Below are positions 17,581-25,161 of a stretch of 64,000 nucleotides of DNA, piece after piece. The stretch comes from Tistrella mobilis. GTDB taxonomy: Bacteria; Pseudomonadota; Alphaproteobacteria; Tistrellales; Tistrellaceae. The translations under genes were made by a program, and so were the position numbers. The notes beneath the pieces are model-generated. The model did no database searches, was not told where the DNA came from, and saw nothing but the letters and a program-made list of their open reading frames with translations. Numbering within the stretch: position 1 is the first letter of the stretch; each line of letters starts with the position of its first letter. The stretch is from NCBI RefSeq assembly GCF_039634785.1, contig NZ_JBBIAB010000004.1, forward strand, positions 62,001 to 126,000, read 5' to 3'.

Positions 17581-19230
17581 TCAGCGGGTGGGCAGGCCCC
17601 CCGCCGCGCCCTCGTCCAGCAGCTGCGGCGGCCCGGCCTCGCCGGCGGCGATCGCCGCGCGCACGCGCCCGCGGGCGATCTTTCCGGAACTGCCCAGCGG
17701 CCAGTCCTGCACATGCCACAGCATCCGCGGCAGCTTGTGGCGCGCCAGCCGCCCGGCCAGCCGGCTGCGCAGCTCGATCAGATCGACCGGCGGCGTCTCC
17801 GGCCCGGCCCGCAGCACGGCGGCCACCGCCTCGCCCCAATAGGGGTCGGGCACGCCGAAGACCAGCGCCTCTCCCAATCCGGGCAGGGCGGCGATCGCCG
17901 CCTCCACCTCGCCCGGATAGACATTCAGCCCGCCGGTGATGATCATGCCGCCGGCCCGGCCCAGAATGTACAGATGCCCGTCTGCATCCAGCCGGCCCAG
18001 ATCGCCCACCGTGGACCAGCCCTCCTCCAGCGCCACGAAGCCGCTGCCGTCCTCGCCCCCCATCACATATCCGGCCGAAACCATGCGGCTGCGGATGTCG
18101 ATCCGCCCCACCTCGCCCGCCGGCAGCGCCTCGCCCGCAGGGCCGGTGATGCGCAGCTCCACGCCCCGGAAGGCACGCCCGACCGACTCGGCCGGGTCGC
18201 CCCGGCCGCTGCGGGCAAGGGTCACGAAGCTCAGCTCCGACGCGCCGTAATATTCGTGGATCTCGGCACGCGGCAGGGCGGCGCCAAGGCTTCGGGCCAG
18301 CGCCGGCGGCAGCTTCGCCCCGGCCGAGACCACCGCCCGCACGCCCGGCAGCCGGGCGCGCGCCTGGTCCAGCCCCCGCCCCAGCGCCTCGAACATCGTC
18401 GGCACGCCGACCAGCAGATCGGCGCGTTCCGCCGCGGCCACCGCGGCGGCGCGGGTCGCGTCGAACCGGTCCAGCAGCACCGCCGTTGCGCCGGCGGCCA
18501 GCGCCTCCATGGTCGCATAGAGCGACAGGCCATGGACCAGCGGCCCCATCGCCAGAACCGTCTCGCCAGGTGCGATGGCGAATTCGGCGATGCTGTTGTG
18601 GAAGCTCTCGGCCCAGCTCTGGTGATCGCGGATGAATGCCTTGGGCTCGGACGAGGTGCCCGATGTGGTGGCGATCAGGAAGGGTTGATCGGGTGCCACC
18701 GCGGCCGGCAGATCTGCGGTTGCAGGCTGCTCCCCCATCGCCCGGTCGCGCCACAGCCGGTAGGGGCAGCCCATGCCGCCGGTCAGCGCCAGAAATCCGC
18801 CCGCCAGCAGCCCGGCCTCGGGGCTCGACACCCAGCCGGCGACGGCGGGGTCGTGGATCACCAGATCCGGTGCCAGCCGCTCGAACAGTTTCAGCCCCTG
18901 GGCGGTGGTCAGCTTGGGGTCGACGACCAGCACCACCGCGCCGGCCATGACGGTGCCGAGAAAGGCTTCGACGAACTCGATCCGGTTGCCGGCGACCAGG
19001 GCGACCAGCCGCAATGGACGCAAAGGGCGCGGCCGCCGCGCCATGGCAGAGGGCGACGGCCGCGGCAGGCCGGCAATGGCGCCCGCCACCGCCAGGCCGC
19101 GGCTCAGCAGGCGGCCATAATCCAGCCGGACCTGGCCCAGCACCAGGGCCTCGTCGGCAGGGCGGGCCCGGGCGCGCTCCACGAAGGCCTGAAACATGGC
19201 GTGGTGCCGTGTGTTGCCGCTGGCCCGCAT
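17581..19230 (-). CDS. AMP-forming acyl-CoA synthetase (ANL superfamily)
   Basis: A 549-residue ligase that activates a carboxylic acid to its CoA thioester through an acyl-AMP. Motifs seen are the P-loop IATTSGTSSEPKAF (about residue 200), the A5-like EYYGASE, the A7-like STVGDLGRLDADGHLYI, the hinge/lysine region GRAGGMIITGGLNVYP, and the catalytic C-terminal Lys in PLGSSGKIAR. The start is the ATG at 19230; an internal ATG at 19197 is equally possible. It is the last of a five-gene co-directional acyl-CoA operon. The acid substrate is unknown; a LvaE-like role is suggested by the neighbours. Confidence 0.85.
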   Translation of the reverse strand: MRASGNTRHHAMFQAFVERARARPADEALVLGQVRLDYGRLLSRGLAVAGAIAGLPRPSPSAMARRPRPLRPLRLVALVAGNRIEFVEAFLGTVMAGAVVLVVDPKLTTAQGLKLFERLAPDLVIHDPAVAGWVSSPEAGLLAGGFLALTGGMGCPYRLWRDRAMGEQPATADLPAAVAPDQPFLIATTSGTSSEPKAFIRDHQSWAESFHNSIAEFAIAPGETVLAMGPLVHGLSLYATMEALAAGATAVLLDRFDATRAAAVAAAERADLLVGVPTMFEALGRGLDQARARLPGVRAVVSAGAKLPPALARSLGAALPRAEIHEYYGASELSFVTLARSGRGDPAESVGRAFRGVELRITGPAGEALPAGEVGRIDIRSRMVSAGYVMGGEDGSGFVALEEGWSTVGDLGRLDADGHLYILGRAGGMIITGGLNVYPGEVEAAIAALPGLGEALVFGVPDPYWGEAVAAVLRAGPETPPVDLIELRSRLAGRLARHKLPRMLWHVQDWPLGSSGKIARGRVRAAIAAGEAGPPQLLDEGAAGGLPTR

Positions 19231-19271
19231 TGCGCATCTCCCCTCGGATGGGGCAGGCCGCGCGGGCGATG

Positions 19272-20276
19272 TCAGCCGCCCGTCAGCAGGATCTTGCCCC
19301 GACGGTCGCGGCGCCCGGCCGCGGCCAGCGCCGCCCGCCAGTCGTCGAGCGCGAAGGCCGCCTCGGCCGGCAGGCACAGATCGCCCGACCGGATGGCATC
19401 GAAGATCTCCGCAAAGCCATCCCGCCAGGCATCGGCGCCGGCCTGATCCTGCCAATGCCGCAACCAGAACGGTCTTACCGTTACACCGGATGCGACCTCT
19501 CCGGCAAGACCGGCCCCAAGGCTGCGGCCGGAAAGCAGGCCATAGAAGCGGAACGCGCCGCCCGGCGACACGGCAAGCGCCACGCCCGTCCCGATCTCGC
19601 CGCCCACGGCGTCCAGCCCGGCATCGATCCGCCCGCCCGCGGCCCGGCGCAGCCGGACCGCCAGCTCCACCGCCGGCTCGCCCGCTTCGGTCACCACCAC
19701 AGCGGCAGCGCCGGCCGCCTGCAGGGCACCCGTTCGTGCCGCCGCCGTGGTCACCGCCACCACCTGCCAGCCATGCCGCCGGGCAAAGGCCAGCACGCAG
19801 GCCCCGAAGGCCGATCCGGCGGCGTCGATCGCGATCACCGCACCGGCCGGCAGGGCCAGTTCGTGGACCAGCAGCGCCCAGGCGGTCAGCGGGTTGATAT
19901 AGGCCTGGGCCGCGGCCTCGTCGGGGATGTCCGCCGGCACGGCCACGCAGAACGATGCCGGCGCCGTCACCCGGCTGGCCCAGGTACCGCTGCCGCGCAG
20001 CGCCAGCACCCGGTCGCCGGGGGACAGGCACGATCCGTCCGCAGCCCGCTCGACGATGCCCACGCCCTCGTATCCGGCAATGCGCGGTGGCGCCACGCGA
20101 TGGGCATAGGCGCCGGTGATCGGGATCAGGTCCGACGGATTGATCGAGCGATGGGTCATGGCCACCACCGCCTCTCCGACAGCCGGTGCCGGTGCGGGCT
20201 GCGCCTCCAGCGCCAGCACCTCGGCCGGGTCGCCGAAGCGTCGGAAGATCAGGGCCCGACCCGTCATCGCGGTCAT
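19272..20276 (-). CDS. MDR-family oxidoreductase, enoyl-CoA reductase (MECR/ETR)-like
   Basis: A 334-residue NAD(P)H-dependent medium-chain reductase without the zinc ligands of alcohol dehydrogenases. The blocks INPSDLIPITGAY, IAGYEGVGIVE, LSPGDRVLAL, GSGTWASRV and YINPLTAWALL follow the order of mitochondrial trans-2-enoyl-CoA reductases. The nucleotide site is IDAAGSAFG (about residue 150), where the usual Gly pattern is altered. It overlaps the thioesterase gene by four bases (ATGA), so it is co-translated. A role in reducing or rearranging an unsaturated acyl-CoA is inferred. Confidence 0.8.
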   Translation of the reverse strand: MTAMTGRALIFRRFGDPAEVLALEAQPAPAPAVGEAVVAMTHRSINPSDLIPITGAYAHRVAPPRIAGYEGVGIVERAADGSCLSPGDRVLALRGSGTWASRVTAPASFCVAVPADIPDEAAAQAYINPLTAWALLVHELALPAGAVIAIDAAGSAFGACVLAFARRHGWQVVAVTTAAARTGALQAAGAAAVVVTEAGEPAVELAVRLRRAAGGRIDAGLDAVGGEIGTGVALAVSPGGAFRFYGLLSGRSLGAGLAGEVASGVTVRPFWLRHWQDQAGADAWRDGFAEIFDAIRSGDLCLPAEAAFALDDWRAALAAAGRRDRRGKILLTGG

Positions 20277-20749
20277 GCGCCGCCCGGCAGAAGCGTGGGT
20301 TCAAGCTTCGCGCGCAGGCTGGCCGGCAGTTCGGCGCTGCGGCCGGTGCTGCGATCCACCGCCACCCAGATCAGTTCGCCCCGGGCGCGTGGCACATCCT
20401 CGCCCGCGCCGAACACCTCGAGCGCGAAGGCCAGAGAGGACCGGCCGAGCTTCGCCATCCCCACCCCGACCTCGATGCTGTGGCGGAAGCGCACGGGGGC
20501 CAGGAAATCCACGGCCGCCCGGCGCACGAAATAGACCGGGGCCGCCGGATCGGCAGCCCCTGCATCGCCCTCCCCGCCTTCGGTACCCGTCACCGCCAGG
20601 ATCTCGTCGCAGCCGCGCGCCACCAGAAAGCCGGTGACGGCAGTGTCGAAGAAATCCAGATAGCGGCCGTTGAAGACATGCCCATGCATGTCAACCTCGG
20701 AGAAGCGCACCTCGAAGGGGTGGACATATGTGTAATCGGCCCGTGACAT
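20273..20749 (-). CDS. Acyl-CoA thioesterase, 4-hydroxybenzoyl-CoA thioesterase (hotdog) family
   Basis: A 158-residue hotdog-fold protein. The motif FSEVDMHGHVFNGRYLDFFD (about residues 15-34) contains the active-site Asp and the V-x-N-x-x-Y-L segment of the YbgC/4HBT group, and VRFRHSIEVGVG follows. The start ATG at 20749 is right after the upstream SDR stop (11 bases). It would hydrolyse acyl-CoA to free acid and CoA, either to recycle CoA or to release the product of the operon. Confidence 0.85.
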   Translation of the reverse strand: MSRADYTYVHPFEVRFSEVDMHGHVFNGRYLDFFDTAVTGFLVARGCDEILAVTGTEGGEGDAGAADPAAPVYFVRRAAVDFLAPVRFRHSIEVGVGMAKLGRSSLAFALEVFGAGEDVPRARGELIWVAVDRSTGRSAELPASLRAKLEPTLLPGGA

Positions 20750-20760
20750 GGGACCAGAGA

Positions 20761-21540
20761 TTACGCCAGACCGAAGCCGCCGTCGACGGTGACGACCGAC
20801 CCGGTCATGAAGGCCGAAGCATCCGACGACAGCAGCAGCAGTGCGCCGTCCAGATCGACCGCCGCCCCCAGCTTGCGCTGGGCCACCTTGCGCAGCAGCT
20901 TCTGGCCGCCCTCGGTCTCGAAGAACGAGGCGTTGATGTCGGTTTCGATATAGCCGGGGGCGATCGCATTGACCCGGATGTTGTAGCGGGCCAGCTCCAG
21001 CGCCATCGCCCGGGTCATGTGGTTGACGCCGGCCTTCGACGCGCAATAGGGCACCAGATTGCCCATCACCTCGGTTCCCAGCACCGAGGCGATGTTGACG
21101 ATGCTGCCGCCACCGGTCTCGACCATCCGCTTCGCCACCGCCTGGGCGACCAGGAAGGCGCCCTTCAGGTTGGTGTCGACCGTCGCATCCCAATCCTCTT
21201 CCGTCAGCTTCAGGAAGGGCTTGGACACGGCGATGCCGGCATTGTTGATCAGCACGTCGATCCGCCCGCCCAGCTTCTCCGCGGTCTCGGCGATCGCGGC
21301 ATCGATGGCAGCGGCGCCCGAGATCACGTCCATGGCCACGGTTGCGGCACTGCCGCCGGCCGCCTCGATCTCGGCCTGAAGCGCTTCGAGTTTCGCCACC
21401 TGGCGGGCGGCAAGCACCAGCTTCGCGCCATGGGCCGCAAGCGTGCGGGCGAAATTCGCCCCCAGCCCCTGGCTGGCGCCGGTGATCAGGATGCCGCGGC
21501 CGGCGACGTCGAAGGTGTTGCGGGTGGGCGTGGTCATCAT
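20761..21540 (-). CDS. Short-chain dehydrogenase/reductase (SDR), 3-oxoacyl reductase-like
   Basis: A 259-residue NAD(P)H-dependent oxidoreductase of the classical SDR type. Seen: the cofactor motif TGASQGLG (about residues 19-26), NNAG, the catalytic Ser in NIASVLG, YCASK (Tyr and Lys) and the C-terminal FMTGSVVTVDGG. The start at 21540 (MMTTPTR) is preferred; an upstream ATG at 21585 would add 15 residues. In levulinate-type pathways an SDR reduces the 4-oxoacyl-CoA to 4-hydroxyacyl-CoA, which fits this operon, but a beta-ketoacyl role is equally possible. Confidence 0.85.
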   Translation of the reverse strand: MMTTPTRNTFDVAGRGILITGASQGLGANFARTLAAHGAKLVLAARQVAKLEALQAEIEAAGGSAATVAMDVISGAAAIDAAIAETAEKLGGRIDVLINNAGIAVSKPFLKLTEEDWDATVDTNLKGAFLVAQAVAKRMVETGGGSIVNIASVLGTEVMGNLVPYCASKAGVNHMTRAMALELARYNIRVNAIAPGYIETDINASFFETEGGQKLLRKVAQRKLGAAVDLDGALLLLSSDASAFMTGSVVTVDGGFGLA

Positions 21541-21588
21541 CGGTTCCCGGGTCTGGTCGTTTTGGAAAGCGGAACGCATAGGCAAAGG

Positions 21589-22629
21589 TCAGCCGCGCGC
21601 CTCGATCAGCCGGCGGCCGACATCGGCCACCAGCCGGGCCTTGCGGCCGCGTTCAAGTGCGTAAGGCGACGAGGCGTTGCCCTGCAGGGCGCGGGCATAG
21701 ACCCCCTGCAGGATGCCGACCGAACGGAACAGCGCGAAGGCGACGTGGAAGGTCCAGTCGTTGATCGCCGGCCGCCCTGTCAGCCGGGCGTAATGGTCCA
21801 GCAGCTCGGCCTCAGCCGGCAGGCCAAGGGCTGCGATATCGATGCCGACATAGCCGCCGAAGTCATCCGCCGGCATGTAGTGGTGCATCAGATGATAGCC
21901 CAGATCGGCCAGCGGCTCGCCCAGCGTCGACAGCTCCCAGTCGAGCACGGCGCGGATCCCGGAGCCGTCTTCGGCCGCGATGCAGTTTTCCAGCCGGAAA
22001 TCGCCATGGACCAGGGTGGTGCGCTCGGGGTCCTTGGGCATATTGGCGGGCAGCCAGGCGATCAGGGCTTCCATACCCTCGATCCGGTCGGTCTCGGCCG
22101 CGCGGTAATTGCGGGTCCAGACCGCGATCTGCCGCTCGTAGAACCCGCCCGGCCGGCCGTAATCGCCCAGCCCGACCGCCGCCACATCCACCTCGTGCAG
22201 GGCGGCGAGCGTCTCGATCAGTCGGAAACACACCGTGCGGCGCTGATCAGGCGTCAGCTCCGGCAGGCGCATATCGCCGAAGGTGGCCCCCGCCACATGC
22301 CCCATCAGATAGAAGGGCGTGCCCAGGATCCCGGTATCCGTGCAGTAATGCAGCGCCGCCGGCACCGGCACAGGCGTGGGCCCCAGCGCCGACAGCACCC
22401 GGTACTCGCGATCGATCTGGTGGGCCTTGGGCAGCAGCTTGCCGGCCGGCTGCTTGCGCAGCACATAGGACCCGCCATCGGTATCCAGCCGGAAGGTCGG
22501 GTTCGACTGGCCATTGGTGAAGCGATGCAGGCGCACGGGGCCGCGAAAGCCGGGCACCGCCTGTTCCAGATGGGCGGTCAGGCGGTCCTGCACCTCTGGC
22601 CGGGCCAGGTCGAAGGGATCGGCGGTCAT
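21589..22629 (-). CDS. ACAD10/LvaA-like APH-fold phosphotransferase
   Basis: A 346-residue kinase of the aminoglycoside-phosphotransferase fold, in the subgroup that is fused to acyl-CoA dehydrogenase in animal ACAD10/11 and is called LvaA in Pseudomonas putida levulinate degradation. Motifs: RFTNGQSNPTFRL (about residue 36), YVLRKQPAGKLLPKAH with the ATP-binding Lys, the catalytic loop LVHGDFRLENC and the Mg2+ site VLDWELSTLGEPLADLGY. Its likely reaction is phosphorylation of a hydroxyacyl-CoA. It is the first gene of the operon, behind a palindromic operator. Confidence 0.85.
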   Translation of the reverse strand: MTADPFDLARPEVQDRLTAHLEQAVPGFRGPVRLHRFTNGQSNPTFRLDTDGGSYVLRKQPAGKLLPKAHQIDREYRVLSALGPTPVPVPAALHYCTDTGILGTPFYLMGHVAGATFGDMRLPELTPDQRRTVCFRLIETLAALHEVDVAAVGLGDYGRPGGFYERQIAVWTRNYRAAETDRIEGMEALIAWLPANMPKDPERTTLVHGDFRLENCIAAEDGSGIRAVLDWELSTLGEPLADLGYHLMHHYMPADDFGGYVGIDIAALGLPAEAELLDHYARLTGRPAINDWTFHVAFALFRSVGILQGVYARALQGNASSPYALERGRKARLVADVGRRLIEARG

Positions 22630-22715
22630 CGACGGGCATTCCTCCGCTGGGCGGCCGCCTCGGCCCGCCCGGCGGGCGGATGCCCTGCCGGAAGATGCGC
22701 GGCGGCTCTGTCATT

Positions 22716-22738
22716 CAGACGTTCGTTCAAAACGTCTG
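22716..22738. promoter_or_regulatory. Palindromic operator upstream of the acyl-CoA operon
   Basis: CAGACGTT (22716-22723) and AACGTCTG (22731-22738) form a perfect 8-bp inverted repeat with a 7-base spacer, 87-109 bases upstream of the kinase start. TetR-family repressors of acyl-CoA metabolism bind sites of this shape. The cognate regulator is not adjacent. The site differs from the tetR dyad at 17485-17534. Confidence 0.65.
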
Positions 22739-22790
22739 TCCGCGCATATTGCCCGACAGCTGAGCCTGCGTCGACTGATCAAGCGCAGGG

Positions 22791-24818
22791 TCAGGCCGCC
22801 GCCGCCTCGGTCCAGGCCATGCAATGGCCCAGGAAATCGTCATAGCCCTCGAATTTTTTCGGCAGTTTCAGGCCGCTCTCGGCATAGACCCGGCCGATGC
22901 CGTCGATCATCTCGGCCTCGCGGGCAAGTGCGCCGCGGACCTTGATCAGCGCCTGATCGATTGCCGACGCATCGACCGTCGACAGCCTGGGCAGCCGGGC
23001 GGCGAAGTCGGTCATCTGGGCCTCCGACAGGAACAGCCGCGCCACATACGGGAACAGGCTGGTGGCGGGATGCGACCAGTGCCGCTCGCACAGCACTTCC
23101 GACAGGGTATAGATCCCGTCGACCGCCTTGCGGCTGAGCGGCGCCCAGCGTTCGGCCCAGCTGTTGCAGGCGGCGCATTTCGGCCGGCCCTGCTTCATGA
23201 CCATGGCATCCTCGGCAAGTTCGGTGCGGCAGCGCTTGCACCACCAGCTCTGGGTGTACTGGAACGGGATGTTGATGAAAAAGTCCCACGCCTCTTCCGG
23301 CACCACCTCGATACCCTCGGGCGGGGTGTGGATCAGCGGTGCGCGTCGGGCCAGCTGAAAGCGGGTCGGCTTCACGGTCAGCACGTCCCGCCCCTTCTCG
23401 GTCAGGAAGCGGAACAGCGGCAGGACATGATGGATGGGCTCACCCGGATAGCCCACGATGAAGAAGACATGGTTCCAGATGCCCGCCGCGGTGGTGTTGG
23501 CCAGGCTGCGGGCATATTCGTCGGGCGTGTTGCCCTTCTTCATCGCCTTCAATGTGGCGGGCGCGATGCTCTCCAGCCCGAATTGCAGGAAACGCCCGCC
23601 GGCCTCGCGGATCTGCACGCAGGTATCGGGCTCCAGATAGGCCCGCTCGAACCGCGCATAGGCTTCCCAGTGGATGTCCGAGAGTCCGCGCCGGGCCAGA
23701 TGCTCCCCCAGTTCCAGCATTTCCGAGACCCGGAACCATTCATCGGTGAAGCTGAACCGGGTGCGGCCGGTCTCGCCATGCCAGACCGCCAGATCCTCGG
23801 CCACCATCTCGATCGGCCGGAGGCGCTTGCGGAACTTCACCTTCACCGCCCCGTCGGGCTGGGTCTCGTGGGTGACGCTGTCATAGCCCTCGTTAATGTC
23901 GCAGAAGCTGCAGATCCCCGAGTAATAGCAGCCGCGATAGATGTTCAGCGCCGTCACCGGCTCGGGCGTCCAGGGCGCATAGGCCTCGGGGTCGGGCCGC
24001 GGCAGGCGGTCGAGCGCGATCGGCATGGAAGGCGGGCCGGAAACCGGCCGGGCGCCGTCGAAGCGGATCACCTGCGGCACCGGCCGGTTGGCGACCCGGC
24101 CATGGACCAGTTCCTGAAGCAGCTGGTCCAGCGGCTGTTCACCCTCGTGATGGATGAAGCTGTCGACCACGGAATAGAGCGCCGCGGTCTCGGGCTCGTC
24201 GGCTTCCAGCGAAGTCTTCAGTCGCGCGATCAGATTGCCGCCGATGGTGATATGGGTGTCGGGCAGCGCCTCGCGCAGCATCGAGGCCAGCACCATCGAC
24301 GGGATCAGCTGGTGATGGTCGTTCACCGACAGCCCGACAAGCCGCGGCTGCAGCGCCCGGATCGCCGGCACCTCGACATCGCGGTAATAGTCGTGGAAGA
24401 GATGGGTTTCGCGGTCGCGCACCGCCGCCATCACCCCCGCCCGCCGGCGGGCATCATGGGCCGAGATGTATTGCAGCGTGTTGCGGAAGATGCGGAAGGT
24501 GTCGGGCACCGCCGCATCGATCACCAGCGAGGCCTGTTCGATCACCTGCTTGGCGGCGAGATAGGGTTCAAGCGCGTGATGCGCCTGCCAGTCGCGCATG
24601 GTGGCGAGCGCCGGGCCGATCCCCGACACCAGTTCGGCCGGTGCGCCGGCACGGGCCAGCGCTTCGGGGCGCAGCACATGTTCGATCGCGGGGATGTTGG
24701 CGTCGCGCTGCACCACCTGCCAACCGCGCGACCGCAACCAGGCGGTGAGGTGCGACAGGCCGGGCGCCACGAACCATGGGTAATAGGAGGGCGGGAAGAC
24801 CAGCACGGCATCGGTCAT
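22791..24818 (-). CDS. Radical SAM protein with N-terminal B12-binding-like region and C-terminal Cys4 site
   Basis: A 675-residue protein. Residues 1 to about 210 resemble the B12-binding-type Rossmann region found in many radical SAM enzymes (VGLSVNDHHQLIP and THITIGGNL). The radical SAM centre is at C297, C303 and C306 in GCYYSGICSFCDI, i.e. C-x5-C-x2-C rather than the common C-x3-C-x2-C. GLESIAP, FFIVGYPGE and nearby segments follow the core strands. A C-terminal pair of CxxC motifs (C527/C530 and C548/C551) looks like a zinc ribbon or an extra cluster. The reaction and substrate are unknown. It lies downstream of the tRNA-like gene on the same strand. The open frame runs on through the tRNA, but the start at 24818 is the first plausible one after it. 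Confidence 0.82.
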   Translation of the reverse strand: MTDAVLVFPPSYYPWFVAPGLSHLTAWLRSRGWQVVQRDANIPAIEHVLRPEALARAGAPAELVSGIGPALATMRDWQAHHALEPYLAAKQVIEQASLVIDAAVPDTFRIFRNTLQYISAHDARRRAGVMAAVRDRETHLFHDYYRDVEVPAIRALQPRLVGLSVNDHHQLIPSMVLASMLREALPDTHITIGGNLIARLKTSLEADEPETAALYSVVDSFIHHEGEQPLDQLLQELVHGRVANRPVPQVIRFDGARPVSGPPSMPIALDRLPRPDPEAYAPWTPEPVTALNIYRGCYYSGICSFCDINEGYDSVTHETQPDGAVKVKFRKRLRPIEMVAEDLAVWHGETGRTRFSFTDEWFRVSEMLELGEHLARRGLSDIHWEAYARFERAYLEPDTCVQIREAGGRFLQFGLESIAPATLKAMKKGNTPDEYARSLANTTAAGIWNHVFFIVGYPGEPIHHVLPLFRFLTEKGRDVLTVKPTRFQLARRAPLIHTPPEGIEVVPEEAWDFFINIPFQYTQSWWCKRCRTELAEDAMVMKQGRPKCAACNSWAERWAPLSRKAVDGIYTLSEVLCERHWSHPATSLFPYVARLFLSEAQMTDFAARLPRLSTVDASAIDQALIKVRGALAREAEMIDGIGRVYAESGLKLPKKFEGYDDFLGHCMAWTEAAAA

Positions 24819-24912
24819 CGGGCACGTTCCTCGAAATCGACGCAGGGGTGCCCCATCGGCCGTCGGCAGGACGGCACAATCATCAGGGCAGCACTTGAGC
24901 GGAAGAGGAAGG

Positions 24913-25013
24913 TGGTGCCGGAGGCAGGACTTGAACCTGCAAGGACACGGAGGCCCCGACGGAAGAACGACCAGGGCCGCACTTCCGGTGTCTGCCAGTT
25001 TCACCACTCCGGC
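24913..25013 (-). tRNA. tRNA-Leu-like gene with abnormal anticodon arm
   Basis: Read on the minus strand from 25013, the sequence has a 7-bp acceptor stem (GCCGGAG with CTCCGGC), a class II D-arm (GTG, AAACTGGCAGA, CAC), a long variable region, a perfect T-arm (GCAGG-TTCAAGT-CCTGC) and an encoded CCA. These features match tRNA-Leu. The anticodon arm does not: the only 5-bp stem (GGAAG with CTTCC) encloses 16 bases instead of 7, with no Leu anticodon in register and no clear U33. Total length is 101 bases with CCA, longer than a normal tRNA-Leu. It may be a pseudo-tRNA or a specialised tRNA-like RNA. Confidence 0.6.
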
Positions 25014-25161
25014 ATCAGGTCCGATGGCGCATGATGGTCAGCGGTTGACCGTTGTCGTCTTTGGCGCGACAGGCCATCGTCTTGGGATGATGATATTTTG
25101 AATCACCAATCACCATCAACCAAAAATTGCAGAATCTTTGCAGACATATCGCAGTTCAAGA

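Noticed and set aside
17581-20304. Apparent fusion of the acyl-CoA ligase with upstream sequence into one 907-residue frame
   Set aside because: The upstream part is an out-of-frame reading of the reductase gene and lacks any domain; the ligase has its own start at 19230 or 19197.
22791-25007. Longer start for the radical SAM gene reaching into the tRNA
   Set aside because: The extra N-terminus is just the translated tRNA-like gene and has no family match.
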